Below, one piece after another: positions 57,420-64,000 of a stretch of 64,000 bases of DNA (the first letter of the stretch is position 1; each line of letters opens with the position of its first letter). This DNA is from Pseudomonadota bacterium. GTDB lineage: Bacteria > Pseudomonadota > Gammaproteobacteria > Burkholderiales > Rhodocyclaceae. A program made the position numbers and the translations under genes. The notes below the pieces were generated by a model. That model was not told where the DNA came from. It searched no databases and was given only the letters and a program-made list of their open reading frames with translations. The stretch spans positions 1 through 64,000 of the forward strand of contig JAFEDK010000014.1 of NCBI GenBank assembly GCA_018241665.1. The letters run 5' to 3'.

Positions 57420-59177
57420 TTACATGGACTCCCCGGAAGCGGCGGAAGTGCTGCCCTGGCGGGCAACCTGCAAGGGTTTCAAGGGGGCATCGGCCGGCAC
57501 GCCGAGGGTCCGCAGGGCGCCGCCCATCACCTGGGCGAAGACCGGGCCTGCCACGCTGCCACCGTAGTGTTTGCCGGCCGTCGGCTCGTCGATCATCACG
57601 GCGACGATCAGACGCGGATCGGAAATGGGGGCGATGCCGACGAAGGAGGCCACGTACTTGAGGGCGTAACGGCCACCAACCAGCTTCATGGCCGTACCCG
57701 TCTTGCCGCCGACGCGATAGCCCGGCACATTGGCCTCGACCGCGGTTCCTCCCGGCTGAACGACCATTTCAAGCATCTGGCGCACCTCGCGGGCAGTCTG
57801 CGGCGAGAACACCCGCGTACCGTGCAAGGGCGGCGCATCGAGACGCAGCAGGGACAAGGGCACCATGTCGCCATCGCGGGCGAACACCTGATAGGCGTTG
57901 GCCATCTGCATCAGGCTCACCGAGATGCCGTGCCCGTAGGACATCGTGGCCTGCTCGATCGGGCGCCAGCTCTTGGCCGGCCGCAGCCTCCCGCCGACCT
58001 CGCCTGGGAAGCCGAGCTTGAGCGGCGCACCGAAGCCGAGGTTGTCGAACATCTTCCACATCACTTCCGGCTGGAAGGCCAGGGCCATCTTGGCAGCACC
58101 GATGTTCGACGACTTCTGGATCACCTGCGCCACCGACAAGGCACCATGGGGGTGAGCGTCGGAAATCGTCGCCGTACCGATGGTCATCCGGCCCGGGGCG
58201 CAGTTGATGATCGTGTTGGCCGTAAATTTGCCGTTTTCGAGCGCCAGCGCCGCCGTGAAGGGCTTCATCGTGGAGCCCGGCTCATAGGTGTCAGTCAGCG
58301 CGCGGTTGCGCAACTGCTCACCGGTGAGGTGGACCCGGTTGTTCGGGTTGAAGGTCGGGGCATTGGCCAGCGCCAGGATCTCGCCGGTCTTCGCATCAAG
58401 CACCACGACACCACCGGCCTTGGCCTTGTTGTCGGTGATGGCCTGCTTCAACGCAGCATGGGCCAGGTACTGGATCTTGTTGTCGAGTGCCAGTGGCACT
58501 TCCTTGCCATCTTGTGGCGGACGGATGGACTGCACGTCCTCGACCACATTGCCACGCCGGTCCTTGACCACCCGTCGGGAACCGGGCTTGCCCGCCAGCG
58601 CCGACTCGTAGGCCAGCTCGATGCCTTCCTGGCCTTTGTCGTCAACGCCGGTAAAACCCAGCATATGTGCAGTGACTTCGCCGCCCGGATAGAAGCGGCG
58701 GTATTCCCGCTGATCATGAATCCCCGGCAACTTGAGCGCAGCAATGCGGTCAGCGAGCTCGGGCGACACCTGGCGCTTCAGGAACACGAACTCCTTGTCC
58801 ACTGCGAGCTTCTGATTGACTTCATTGACGTCCAGTTCCAGCAGACTGGCCAACTGGCGCGTCTGCGCAGGGCTGAGACGGGCATCCTCGGGGATCGCCC
58901 AGATCGATTTGACCGGCGAGGAGACTGCCAGCACATCGCCCTGGCGATCGGTGATCTTGCCGCGCGTTGCCGGCACACCCAGCAGACGGGCATAGCGGGA
59001 CTCGCCCTTGGCCTGCAGGAACTGGTCATTGACCCCCTGCAGGTAGGCCGCCCGGCCGATCAGCGCCAGGGAGCCACCGAGCAGGCACAGCAGCACGAAA
59101 CGCGGCCGCCAGGCCGGCAGCTCGGAACGCAGGAGGGGATTGTGGTTGAAGGTGACGCCCTTCTTGGCCTTGGTCAT
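57420..59177 (-). CDS. ftsI: Septal peptidoglycan transpeptidase FtsI (PBP3)
   Basis: 585 aa from the ATG at 59177 (MTKAKKGVTFNHNPLLRSEL), which overlaps the ftsL stop (ATGA). One membrane helix near residues 27-47 is followed by the pedestal domain (RGKITDRQGDVLAVSSPV) and the transpeptidase. Active-site motifs: S-x2-K in GSTMKPF, S-x-N in SSNIG and KTGT. FtsI cross-links septal glycan with FtsW. Full length and intact. Confidence 0.97.
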   Translation of the reverse strand: MTKAKKGVTFNHNPLLRSELPAWRPRFVLLCLLGGSLALIGRAAYLQGVNDQFLQAKGESRYARLLGVPATRGKITDRQGDVLAVSSPVKSIWAIPEDARLSPAQTRQLASLLELDVNEVNQKLAVDKEFVFLKRQVSPELADRIAALKLPGIHDQREYRRFYPGGEVTAHMLGFTGVDDKGQEGIELAYESALAGKPGSRRVVKDRRGNVVEDVQSIRPPQDGKEVPLALDNKIQYLAHAALKQAITDNKAKAGGVVVLDAKTGEILALANAPTFNPNNRVHLTGEQLRNRALTDTYEPGSTMKPFTAALALENGKFTANTIINCAPGRMTIGTATISDAHPHGALSVAQVIQKSSNIGAAKMALAFQPEVMWKMFDNLGFGAPLKLGFPGEVGGRLRPAKSWRPIEQATMSYGHGISVSLMQMANAYQVFARDGDMVPLSLLRLDAPPLHGTRVFSPQTAREVRQMLEMVVQPGGTAVEANVPGYRVGGKTGTAMKLVGGRYALKYVASFVGIAPISDPRLIVAVMIDEPTAGKHYGGSVAGPVFAQVMGGALRTLGVPADAPLKPLQVARQGSTSAASGESM

Positions 59178-59440
59178 GGCCGCTCCTCGATGGCAATGAT
59201 CTGCCCAGACTGAGGCGGGCGCATCGCGAGTTTTTCGCGAGCGAGTTTTTCGATACGGGCGTGGGCGGCCCAGGTGCTCTGCTCCAGCTGGAGCTGACCC
59301 CACTCGACTTCCAGCTGGTTGGAACGTTGCTGCTCGCGCTCGACCGCGGCATACAGCTTGCGGGCCTGGTGCTGGGACGCCACCACGCCGAGGCTGCTGG
59401 CCACCACCAGCATCAGCAGGAACCCGTTGAGGCGCGCCAT
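59174..59440 (-). CDS. ftsL: Cell-division protein FtsL
   Basis: 88 aa from the ATG at 59440 (MARLNGFLLMLVVASSLGVV), one nt after the rsmH stop. A single membrane helix at about residues 5-24 is followed by a leucine-zipper-like coiled coil (LYAAVEREQQRSNQLEVEWG) and ends RPPQSGQIIAIEERP. FtsL forms the FtsQLB complex that activates FtsW/FtsI. Size and place between rsmH and ftsI are diagnostic. Confidence 0.93.
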   Translation of the reverse strand: MARLNGFLLMLVVASSLGVVASQHQARKLYAAVEREQQRSNQLEVEWGQLQLEQSTWAAHARIEKLAREKLAMRPPQSGQIIAIEERP

Positions 59441-59441
59441 G

Positions 59442-60371
59442 TCAGGACTCCAGCCTTGTGGCAATGCGCATCACGGCACTGCGGGAACGCGGATTGGCAG
59501 CCACTTCCTCGTCGGACGGCCACACGGGCTTGCCAACCAGGGCCAACTTGGGCTTCGGCAGATCGGCGGCACGCACCGGCAGACGTGCAGGAAGCTGCGG
59601 CGGACGCGACTCGTCACGCATGAAGCGCTTGACGATGCGGTCCTCGAGAGAATGAAAACTGATCACCACCAGACGGCCGCCCACGGCCAGCCGTGCGACG
59701 ACCTGCGGAAGGATCAGCGACAGTTCCTCGAGCTCTTGATTGACACAAATCCGTAGAGCTTGGAAGGTACGCGTCGCCGGGTGCTGGCCCGGCTCGCGTG
59801 TGCGGACCGCTTTTTCCACGATCGCGGCAAGCTGACCCGTGGTTGCAACAGCCCCCCCTGTCCGAGCAGTTGCAATCGCCTTTGCAATCTCATAAGCAAA
59901 CCGTTCTTCACCGTATTCCCTCAGTACGCGGGTGATGTCAGCAATCGGCGCATCCGCCAACCATTCCGCCGCGGTCACGCCGCGGGTCGTATCCATTCGC
60001 ATGTCGAGCGGCGCGTCGAAGCGGAAGCTCATGCCCCGCTCCGCCTCATCCAGCTGGGGGGACGACACACCCAGGTCCAGCAGGACTCCGTCCACTCGTT
60101 CGATTCCACGCTCGGCGAGCGCCTCGGCAAAATCCGAGAACGGCGCATGCACCAGCTCGAAACGCGGGTCTGACACTGCCTGGCCGGCGGCAATCGCCAC
60201 CGGATCCCGGTCGAAGGCAATCAGGCGTCCCTGTGGCCCGAGACGGGCCAAGATCGCGCGGCTGTGCCCGCCCCGCCCGAAAGTGCCGTCCACGTAGACG
60301 CCGTCCGGTTTGATAGCCAAGGCTGCCACTGCTTCTTCCAGTAGCACCGTGATATGCGGCGCGTTCGTCAC
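59442..60371 (-). CDS. rsmH: 16S rRNA m4C1402 N4-methyltransferase
   Basis: 309 aa from the GTG at 60371 (M)[17 protein letters not shown], which overlaps the mraZ stop (GTGA); a TTG at 60389 is a less likely alternative. RsmH methylates N4 of C1402 in 16S rRNA using SAM. SAM motifs: [15 protein letters not shown] and [14 protein letters not shown], then [14 protein letters not shown] and the C-terminal [16 protein letters not shown]. Length as usual for the family. Confidence 0.96.
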   Translation of the reverse strand: MTNAPHITVLLEEAVAALAIKPDGVYVDGTFGRGGHSRAILARLGPQGRLIAFDRDPVAIAAGQAVSDPRFELVHAPFSDFAEALAERGIERVDGVLLDLGVSSPQLDEAERGMSFRFDAPLDMRMDTTRGVTAAEWLADAPIADITRVLREYGEERFAYEIAKAIATARTGGAVATTGQLAAIVEKAVRTREPGQHPATRTFQALRICVNQELEELSLILPQVVARLAVGGRLVVISFHSLEDRIVKRFMRDESRPPQLPARLPVRAADLPKPKLALVGKPVWPSDEEVAANPRSRSAVMRIATRLES

Positions 60372-60814
60372 AGCGGCAAGGTTTCCCAACCGGCAGGCAT
60401 GAGCTGGTCACCCAGCGCGAAGATCGCCTCCTGCTGTTTCTGCCAGCCCGCATCCGACCAGAGTTCAAAGTGATCGCCCTGCCCCACCAGATGCACCTGC
60501 TTTTCAAATTGAGCGAAGGAGCGCAGCTCCGGCGCGATGAGGACACGCCCGGCCGCATCCATCTCCTCGTCGCGGGCAAAACCAACGAGCAGACGCTTGA
60601 GCAGGGCGGAATGCTGATCAAGGCTGGAACCAGCCAGCACTTTGTCGCGAATCGGCGCCCACGCCGGCGCCGGATAGATCAGCAGACAACGATGGGGGTG
60701 AGCGGTGAGGACGAGTTGATTCTCGGCGAGCTTCGTCAGCGCGTCCCGGTGCCGCGCCGGAATCGCCAGGCGACCCTTCGCATCGAGACTGAGCGCTGCG
60801 GCGCCTTGAAACAT
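60368..60814 (-). CDS. mraZ: Transcriptional regulator/cell-division protein MraZ
   Basis: 148 aa from the second of two adjacent ATGs (60814), giving [20 protein letters not shown]; the first ATG (60817) would add one Met. Two AbrB-like MraZ repeats each carry the DAKGR / DAAGR motif (about residues 11-16 and 92-97). MraZ binds TGGGN direct repeats before its own gene and represses the dcw operon; four such boxes are seen upstream. GTGGGGGA lies just before the start. It is the first gene of the operon. Confidence 0.95.
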   Translation of the reverse strand: MFQGAAALSLDAKGRLAIPARHRDALTKLAENQLVLTAHPHRCLLIYPAPAWAPIRDKVLAGSSLDQHSALLKRLLVGFARDEEMDAAGRVLIAPELRSFAQFEKQVHLVGQGDHFELWSDAGWQKQQEAIFALGDQLMPAGWETLPL

Positions 60815-60850
60815 CATTCCCCCACTTCTCCACTCGGATGAACCGGAAAA

Positions 60851-60885
60851 ACTCACTTTTTCCCACTTTCATCCACTTCGCCCCA
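60851..60885 (-). promoter_or_regulatory. MraZ operator: four TGGGN-type boxes at 10-bp spacing
   Basis: Read on the minus strand: TGGGG (60881-60885), TGGAT (60871-60875), TGGGA (60861-60865) and TGAGT (60851-60855), each followed by five bases that end AAG. The exact 10-bp period matches the known MraZ box array (TGGGN with 5-nt spacers). The array starts at the last base of the -10 hexamer and covers the likely transcription start, so bound MraZ would block RNA polymerase. Confidence 0.85.
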
Positions 60886-60914
60886 CTTTAGAGGAAAAGA
60901 AATACTCGGTCAAC
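60885..60914 (-). promoter_or_regulatory. Candidate sigma-70 promoter of the dcw operon
   Basis: On the minus strand TTGACC (60914 to 60909) is followed after 18 nt by TAAAGT (60890 to 60885). The pair fits a housekeeping promoter, with 5/6 and 4/6 matches. It leads into the four MraZ boxes and gives a leader of about 65 nt before mraZ. Confidence 0.6.
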
Positions 60915-61153
60915 TTGACCACCACGTAAATTTCTTTTGGACACAAGCACTTACAGTTAAGAAGGGCGCAAGGCAAATCCGCTTATAAATCAATGCCCAT
61001 AAGGAGGAATGCAAAAGTGTTGGATCAATCTCAACGCCTGCGGAACCTCAACAGACGAGAAAAAACAAGGTGAAATTGCACACCACCACACTGCGGGCAG
61101 ACCGGAAACGGCCCCGCAGGTGGGGAAAAGTGGAGGAAAAACGTAAGATGGGG
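60891..61153. other. Intergenic region between mraZ and rnpB
   Basis: Holds the mraZ promoter on the left. In the middle, AAGGAGG at 61001-61007 on the plus strand is followed at 9 nt by a GTG (61017) opening an 18-codon frame to 61073. An overlapping 45-codon frame runs from the ATG at 61009 to 61146. Neither has support beyond the ribosome site. TGGGG (61121) and TGGAG (61131) are 10 bp apart on the plus strand, resembling MraZ boxes. No promoter or stable RNA besides rnpB was recognised. Confidence 0.4.
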
Positions 61154-61536
61154 GAAGCCCGCCGATAAGCCGGGTTTTGTCGAGCAGCCGGATCTGACGA
61201 TCCAGCCGCCGGGCAATCATTCCTCTGGTCGACGCGTTACCGCGCCGCTCTAGCAGCCTACCCGGGGACTCCGCGAGCAGCGTCAACGTCCCCCTATTTG
61301 GCCTTGCCCCGGATGGGGTTTACCGTGCCGTCACTGTCGCCAGTGCCGCGGTGGGCTCTTACCCCACCGTTTCACCCTTGCCTGATCTCCGAAGAGCCAT
61401 CGGCGGTCTGCTCTCTGTTGCACTTTCCGTCGCTTTCACCCGAAGGCTATGGCGCCCGGCCGTTAGCCGGCATCCTGCTCTATGGGGCCCGGACTTTCCT
61501 CGATGCAAAAAGCACCGCGATTGCCTGGCGAACTTC
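61154..61536 (-). ncRNA. rnpB: RNase P RNA, class A
   Basis: About 383 nt. The catalytic RNA of RNase P that trims tRNA 5' ends. On the minus strand the 5' end GAAGUUCGCC pairs with the 3' GGCGGGCUUC (P1). The conserved GAGGAAAGUCCGGGC (P4 region), AACAGAGAGCAGACCGCC and GACAAAACCCGGCUUAUCGG blocks are present in the canonical order. Ends are fixed by P1 pairing and could be off by a few nt. A TATACT at 61551-61546 (minus strand) is a good -10 box placed to start at the 5' end. Confidence 0.95.
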
Positions 61537-61545
61537 CCGGCGCGG

Positions 61546-61551
61546 AGTATA
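61546..61551 (-). promoter_or_regulatory. -10 box of rnpB
   Basis: TATACT on the minus strand lies about 10 nt before the predicted 5' end of RNase P RNA. No good -35 hexamer is visible 17 nt upstream. Transcription may also read in from the 147-aa gene just upstream. Confidence 0.55.
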
Positions 61552-61580
61552 GCCGCTCAGGCCTTCCTGCGCCCGGAAAA

Positions 61581-62024
61581 TCAGTCCGGATCGCGCAAAT
61601 CGGCCGCCTGCTCAACCACCCGGCCAACCACGCAGTCGAGACGGGACATGAATGCCGGGTCATCCATGCTCCCCCAGGCTGTCAGCGCCTCGCCCACCGA
61701 AATGCCGACCTCCAGCCTGCCGCAGCCACCGCTACCACTACCGACCAACCCCGGCAGGCGTCCGGCGACCTTGCGCCCTAGACGCCCACCACCGGCAAAA
61801 ACCACCACCACGTCGTCCTTGTTACGGGGATCCACCCCCAGGCTGCGCACCCCTACTGCACGCAGGGCGGCGCCATGGCGCGCCTCGATCTGCTGGACGA
61901 CTTCCGAATCCGTCCGGGGGCGCATATCGCTGCCATCCGGCCCGCGCATCTGGAAATACAACACACCACCAACCACCAGAAGGATCAGCACACACAAGCC
62001 GATCACCACTTTTCTCACATCCAT
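61581..62024 (-). CDS. Uncharacterised membrane-anchored protein
   Basis: 147 aa: MDVRKVVIGLCVLILLVVGG gives one N-terminal membrane helix (about residues 5-25), then a soluble domain of about 120 residues with a Gly-rich middle (VVVFAGGGRLGRKV, VGSGSGGCGRLEVG). The layout suggests a periplasmic domain held in the inner membrane. I recognise no family. It lies just upstream of rnpB and is divergent from the repeat protein at 62234. Coding character is supported by the amino-acid composition and start position only. Confidence 0.55.
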   Translation of the reverse strand: MDVRKVVIGLCVLILLVVGGVLYFQMRGPDGSDMRPRTDSEVVQQIEARHGAALRAVGVRSLGVDPRNKDDVVVVFAGGGRLGRKVAGRLPGLVGSGSGGCGRLEVGISVGEALTAWGSMDDPAFMSRLDCVVGRVVEQAADLRDPD

Positions 62025-62233
62025 GACTTATACCGTACCCGACAACCCGACTTCTTCGATTCCGACAACAGAACCACCCCGCGCCCCGACGGACGGGCCA
62101 GCCTGCCCCCTTGTCAGCAAATATTGCAGAAAGCCATTTCCGTTGCATTTACTTACGTATGTGATCGCCACTCACACACCCCACCGCCCCCCCGGTGCTG
62201 CAATGAAAACGTTCCGTACCGGAGTCAGACACA

Positions 62234-62803
62234 ATGACAACACGACTCGTCCACCACGTGCTGCTGGCCTTCATTGCCACCACCACCCTGATTTCCACAC
62301 TTCCGGCGAACGCCGATGGCCCGCGCGGACACGGCCGCGGCCCAGGGGGCTTTCCCGGCCCTCGCGGACCGATAGGCAACCCCGGCTACTGGCATCACGG
62401 CCATCACGATGGACGCTGGGGCTGGTGGTGGGTCGCCGGTGCAACTTGGCTATTCTACCCGCAGCCGGTCTACCCCTACCCTCCGGTCGTGGTTCAGCAA
62501 TCACCTGAACCCGTGGTCGTACAGCCGGCACCTCAACCCGTCGCCCAGAACTGGTACTACTGCGACAGTGCCAAGGCCTATTACCCCTACGTGCAAAGCT
62601 GCGCGGAAGGCTGGCGTAGCGTACCTGCGACACCTCCAGCCAGCACACCGGCCACCCCCAGCGCCCAAAGCAACTGGTACTACTGCGACAGCGCCAAGGC
62701 CTACTATCCCTACGTCCAGAGCTGCCCCGAAGGCTGGCGCGCCACCCCGGCGTCGGCGCCCGCCGCAAACGCGGCTCCCCCAGTCCCCGGAGGTACCCAA
62801 TGA
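62234..62803 (+). CDS. Secreted repeat protein with two WYYCDSAKAYYPYVQSC motifs
   Basis: 189 aa with a signal peptide (about 1-27, ending NAD). A Gly/His/Pro-rich segment (GRGPGGFPGPRGPIGNPGYW) and a tryptophan-rich short hydrophobic stretch (WGWWWVAGATWLFYP) come next. A Pro/Val linker leads to two near-identical copies of WYYCDSAKAYYPYVQSC followed by EGWR (about residues 107-128 and 149-170), separated by a Pro/Ala/Thr linker. Two Cys per repeat suggest a small disulfide-linked module. Similar modules occur in betaproteobacterial exported proteins of unknown role. Its stop overlaps the next gene start by 4 nt (ATGA). Confidence 0.8.
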   Translation: MTTRLVHHVLLAFIATTTLISTLPANADGPRGHGRGPGGFPGPRGPIGNPGYWHHGHHDGRWGWWWVAGATWLFYPQPVYPYPPVVVQQSPEPVVVQPAPQPVAQNWYYCDSAKAYYPYVQSCAEGWRSVPATPPASTPATPSAQSNWYYCDSAKAYYPYVQSCPEGWRATPASAPAANAAPPVPGGTQ

Positions 62804-63273
62804 AAGCCGCTTTCGCCCTGCTCCCGCTTTTACTGCTGAGCGCATGCGCCAGCCTGCCAAGCGGCCCCCGCGTCGCCGTCATGCCGGCCCCCGGCAAGCC
62901 TTTCGACCTGTTCGTCGCCGAGGACCGGCAGTGCCGCACCTTCGCCGAGCAGTCCATCGGCACAGCCCCGCAGGATCTGGCCGCCCAGAACGTGATCAAC
63001 AATGCCGCCGTGGGCACCGCTGTCGGCGCGGCGGTCGGCGCCCTGGGCGGCGGCCACAACGGTGCGGCGACAGGAGCCGCGGTCGGCATGGTGGCCGGCA
63101 CCGCCAGCGGCGCGTCCCAGGCGGGCTATGCCGGTGCCGACGCCCAGCGCCGCTACGACATCGCCTACCAGCAATGCATGTACGCCAAGGGCAATCAGCT
63201 GCCGGGCTATGGCTACCGACAAGCCCCGTCGAGCGCACCCAGCTACTATTACCCGCCTCCGCCGCCGCGCTGA
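62800..63273 (+). CDS. Glycine-zipper lipoprotein
   Basis: 157 aa. The lipobox LLSAC ends at Cys17 (MKAAFALLPLLLLSACASLP). A glycine-zipper segment lies at about 70-110 (AAVGTAVGAAVGALGGG, GAATGAAVGMVAGTASGA) and the C-terminus is Tyr/Pro-rich. Glycine-zipper lipoproteins of the YMGG type sit in the outer membrane, and their role is mostly unknown. It is co-translated with the preceding repeat protein (4-nt overlap), so the two probably act together in the envelope. Confidence 0.85.
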   Translation: MKAAFALLPLLLLSACASLPSGPRVAVMPAPGKPFDLFVAEDRQCRTFAEQSIGTAPQDLAAQNVINNAAVGTAVGAAVGALGGGHNGAATGAAVGMVAGTASGASQAGYAGADAQRRYDIAYQQCMYAKGNQLPGYGYRQAPSSAPSYYYPPPPPR

Positions 63274-63339
63274 CCGGAACCCCGCTGCGGATGACTTCCC
63301 CTGCGCCGTCCGGCACAATCCGGCGCAGGAGAACCTTGC

Positions 63340-64000
63340 ATGAAATTCGATGTACTCGTCGTAGGCGCCGGACTCGCCGGCGCCGCCTTTGCCGCCGCAT
63401 TGCGCGGCAGCAGCCTGAAGATCGGGATTGTCGAAGCCCGCCCGCCCTACCGGCCTTCCGGCTGGGACCCGCGCATCTACGCGATCAGCCCCGGCAACGT
63501 GGACTTCCTGACCGCCATCGGCATCTGGCCACACCTGGACACCAGCCGCATCGCGCCGGTCTATGACATGGAGGTTCATGGCGACGCCGGCGGGCGCCTG
63601 GATCTCTCCGCCTATGATTGCGGCCTGAGGGAATTGGCCTGGATCGTCGAATCCAGCCTGATGCAGCAGGAACTGTGGGAAACCGTCAAGCGCCAGCACA
63701 ACGTCACCCTGCTGTGCCCGGCGGAGCCCTCGGCCCTGATCGTGGACGACGATGCCGCGCGATTGACACTGGCCGATGGACGACGCCTGGAGGCACGCCT
63801 GATCGTCGCCGCCGACGGCCGGGACTCCTGGGTCCGCGAGGCTGCCGGCATCGACGCGCGCAACACGCCCTACGGCGAAAAAGGCGTGGTCGCCAACTTC
63901 CGCTGCGAGAAGCCCCACCACAACACGGCCTTCCAGTGGTTCCGCAAGGACGGCATCCTCGCCTACCTGCCCCTGCCCGAGCAGCAGATGTCGATGGTGT
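63340..64000 (+). CDS. UbiH/UbiF/COQ6-family FAD monooxygenase, 5' part
   Basis: Open to the window end (about 220 residues seen). N-terminus MKFDVLVVGAGLAGAAFAAA shows the FAD-binding GxGxxG with an acidic strand end (IVEAR). The motif DPRIYAISPGN matches the UbiH-type DxR-x-x-x-L/I segment, and VAADGRDSWVREAAG the DG motif. Such enzymes hydroxylate the ubiquinone ring. AGGAGA lies 8 nt upstream of the ATG at 63340. Which position of the ring it acts on cannot be told; the 3' end is missing. Confidence 0.85.
   Translation, partial: MKFDVLVVGAGLAGAAFAAALRGSSLKIGIVEARPPYRPSGWDPRIYAISPGNVDFLTAIGIWPHLDTSRIAPVYDMEVHGDAGGRLDLSAYDCGLRELAWIVESSLMQQELWETVKRQHNVTLLCPAEPSALIVDDDAARLTLADGRRLEARLIVAADGRDSWVREAAGIDARNTPYGEKGVVANFRCEKPHHNTAFQWFRKDGILAYLPLPEQQMSMV

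Noticed and set aside
57210-59213. 667-aa plus-strand frame opposite ftsI
   Set aside because: Antisense shadow of an intact penicillin-binding protein gene.
60818-60835. Two further TGG-type motifs just before mraZ as extra MraZ boxes
   Set aside because: Their spacing is 8 bp, out of phase with the 10-bp array, and they overlap the ribosome site.

Overview
The window is high-GC chromosomal DNA with tightly packed, long same-strand operons. It suggests a free-living betaproteobacterium, most likely of the Rhodocyclales (Azoarcus/Thauera/Zoogloea type). This is an inference from gene content: an acetate-switch locus of SLC5-type kinase, symporter and acs; a PEP-CTERM protein behind a sigma-54-type promoter; a complete mraZ-to-lpxC division and cell-wall cluster followed by secA; and MSHA-like secretin genes. 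No insertion sequence, prophage or CRISPR array was seen.

Layout. 0.1-1.3 kb: a universal stress/hemerythrin fusion protein, then a REPIN-like inverted repeat. 1.3-9.1 kb: a four-gene export-type cluster (DUF1302, DUF1329, YCF48-like, RND/MMPL) read leftward, with a divergent LysR regulator and a LysR-type box between them. 9.1-9.7 kb: an orphan FliL-like protein and tRNA-Ser(GGA). 9.8-21.5 kb: a leftward acetate locus of acs, a small membrane protein, a CrbS-like symporter/histidine kinase, a single-domain receiver, a degenerate-kinase/DnaQ-exonuclease fusion, a CBS-DUF294 protein, a DUF4212 subunit and a large Na+/solute symporter. 21.8-31.4 kb: a rightward MSHA/T4P-like assembly operon (secretin, ATPase, platform protein, PilM/N-like, PilO-like) without pilins, then a glycosyltransferase and a PEP-CTERM protein. 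31.4-36.5 kb: an SDR plus GMC oxidoreductase pair, and two tandem MacB/FtsX-type permeases without an ATPase. 36.5-42.1 kb: argJ, an HDOD-GAF protein and secA. 42.3-60.9 kb: dciA-like gene, a small membrane protein, then lpxC, ftsZ, ftsA, ftsQ, ddlB, murC, murG, ftsW, murD, mraY, murF, murE, ftsI, ftsL, rsmH and mraZ, all read leftward from one promoter with four MraZ boxes. 61.2-61.5 kb: rnpB (RNase P RNA). 61.6-64.0 kb: small envelope proteins and the start of a UbiH-type hydroxylase cut by the window end.

How the genes work together. The acetate locus couples uptake (symporter plus small subunit), activation (Acs) and a two-component system whose receiver has no DNA-binding domain. The dcw cluster makes lipid II precursors, flips or transports them and builds the divisome; many of its genes overlap by 1-8 nt, which implies translational coupling. 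The two most unusual items are the degenerate-kinase/exonuclease fusion inside the acetate locus and the pilin-less secretin operon next to a glycosyltransferase and a sigma-54-driven PEP-CTERM protein.
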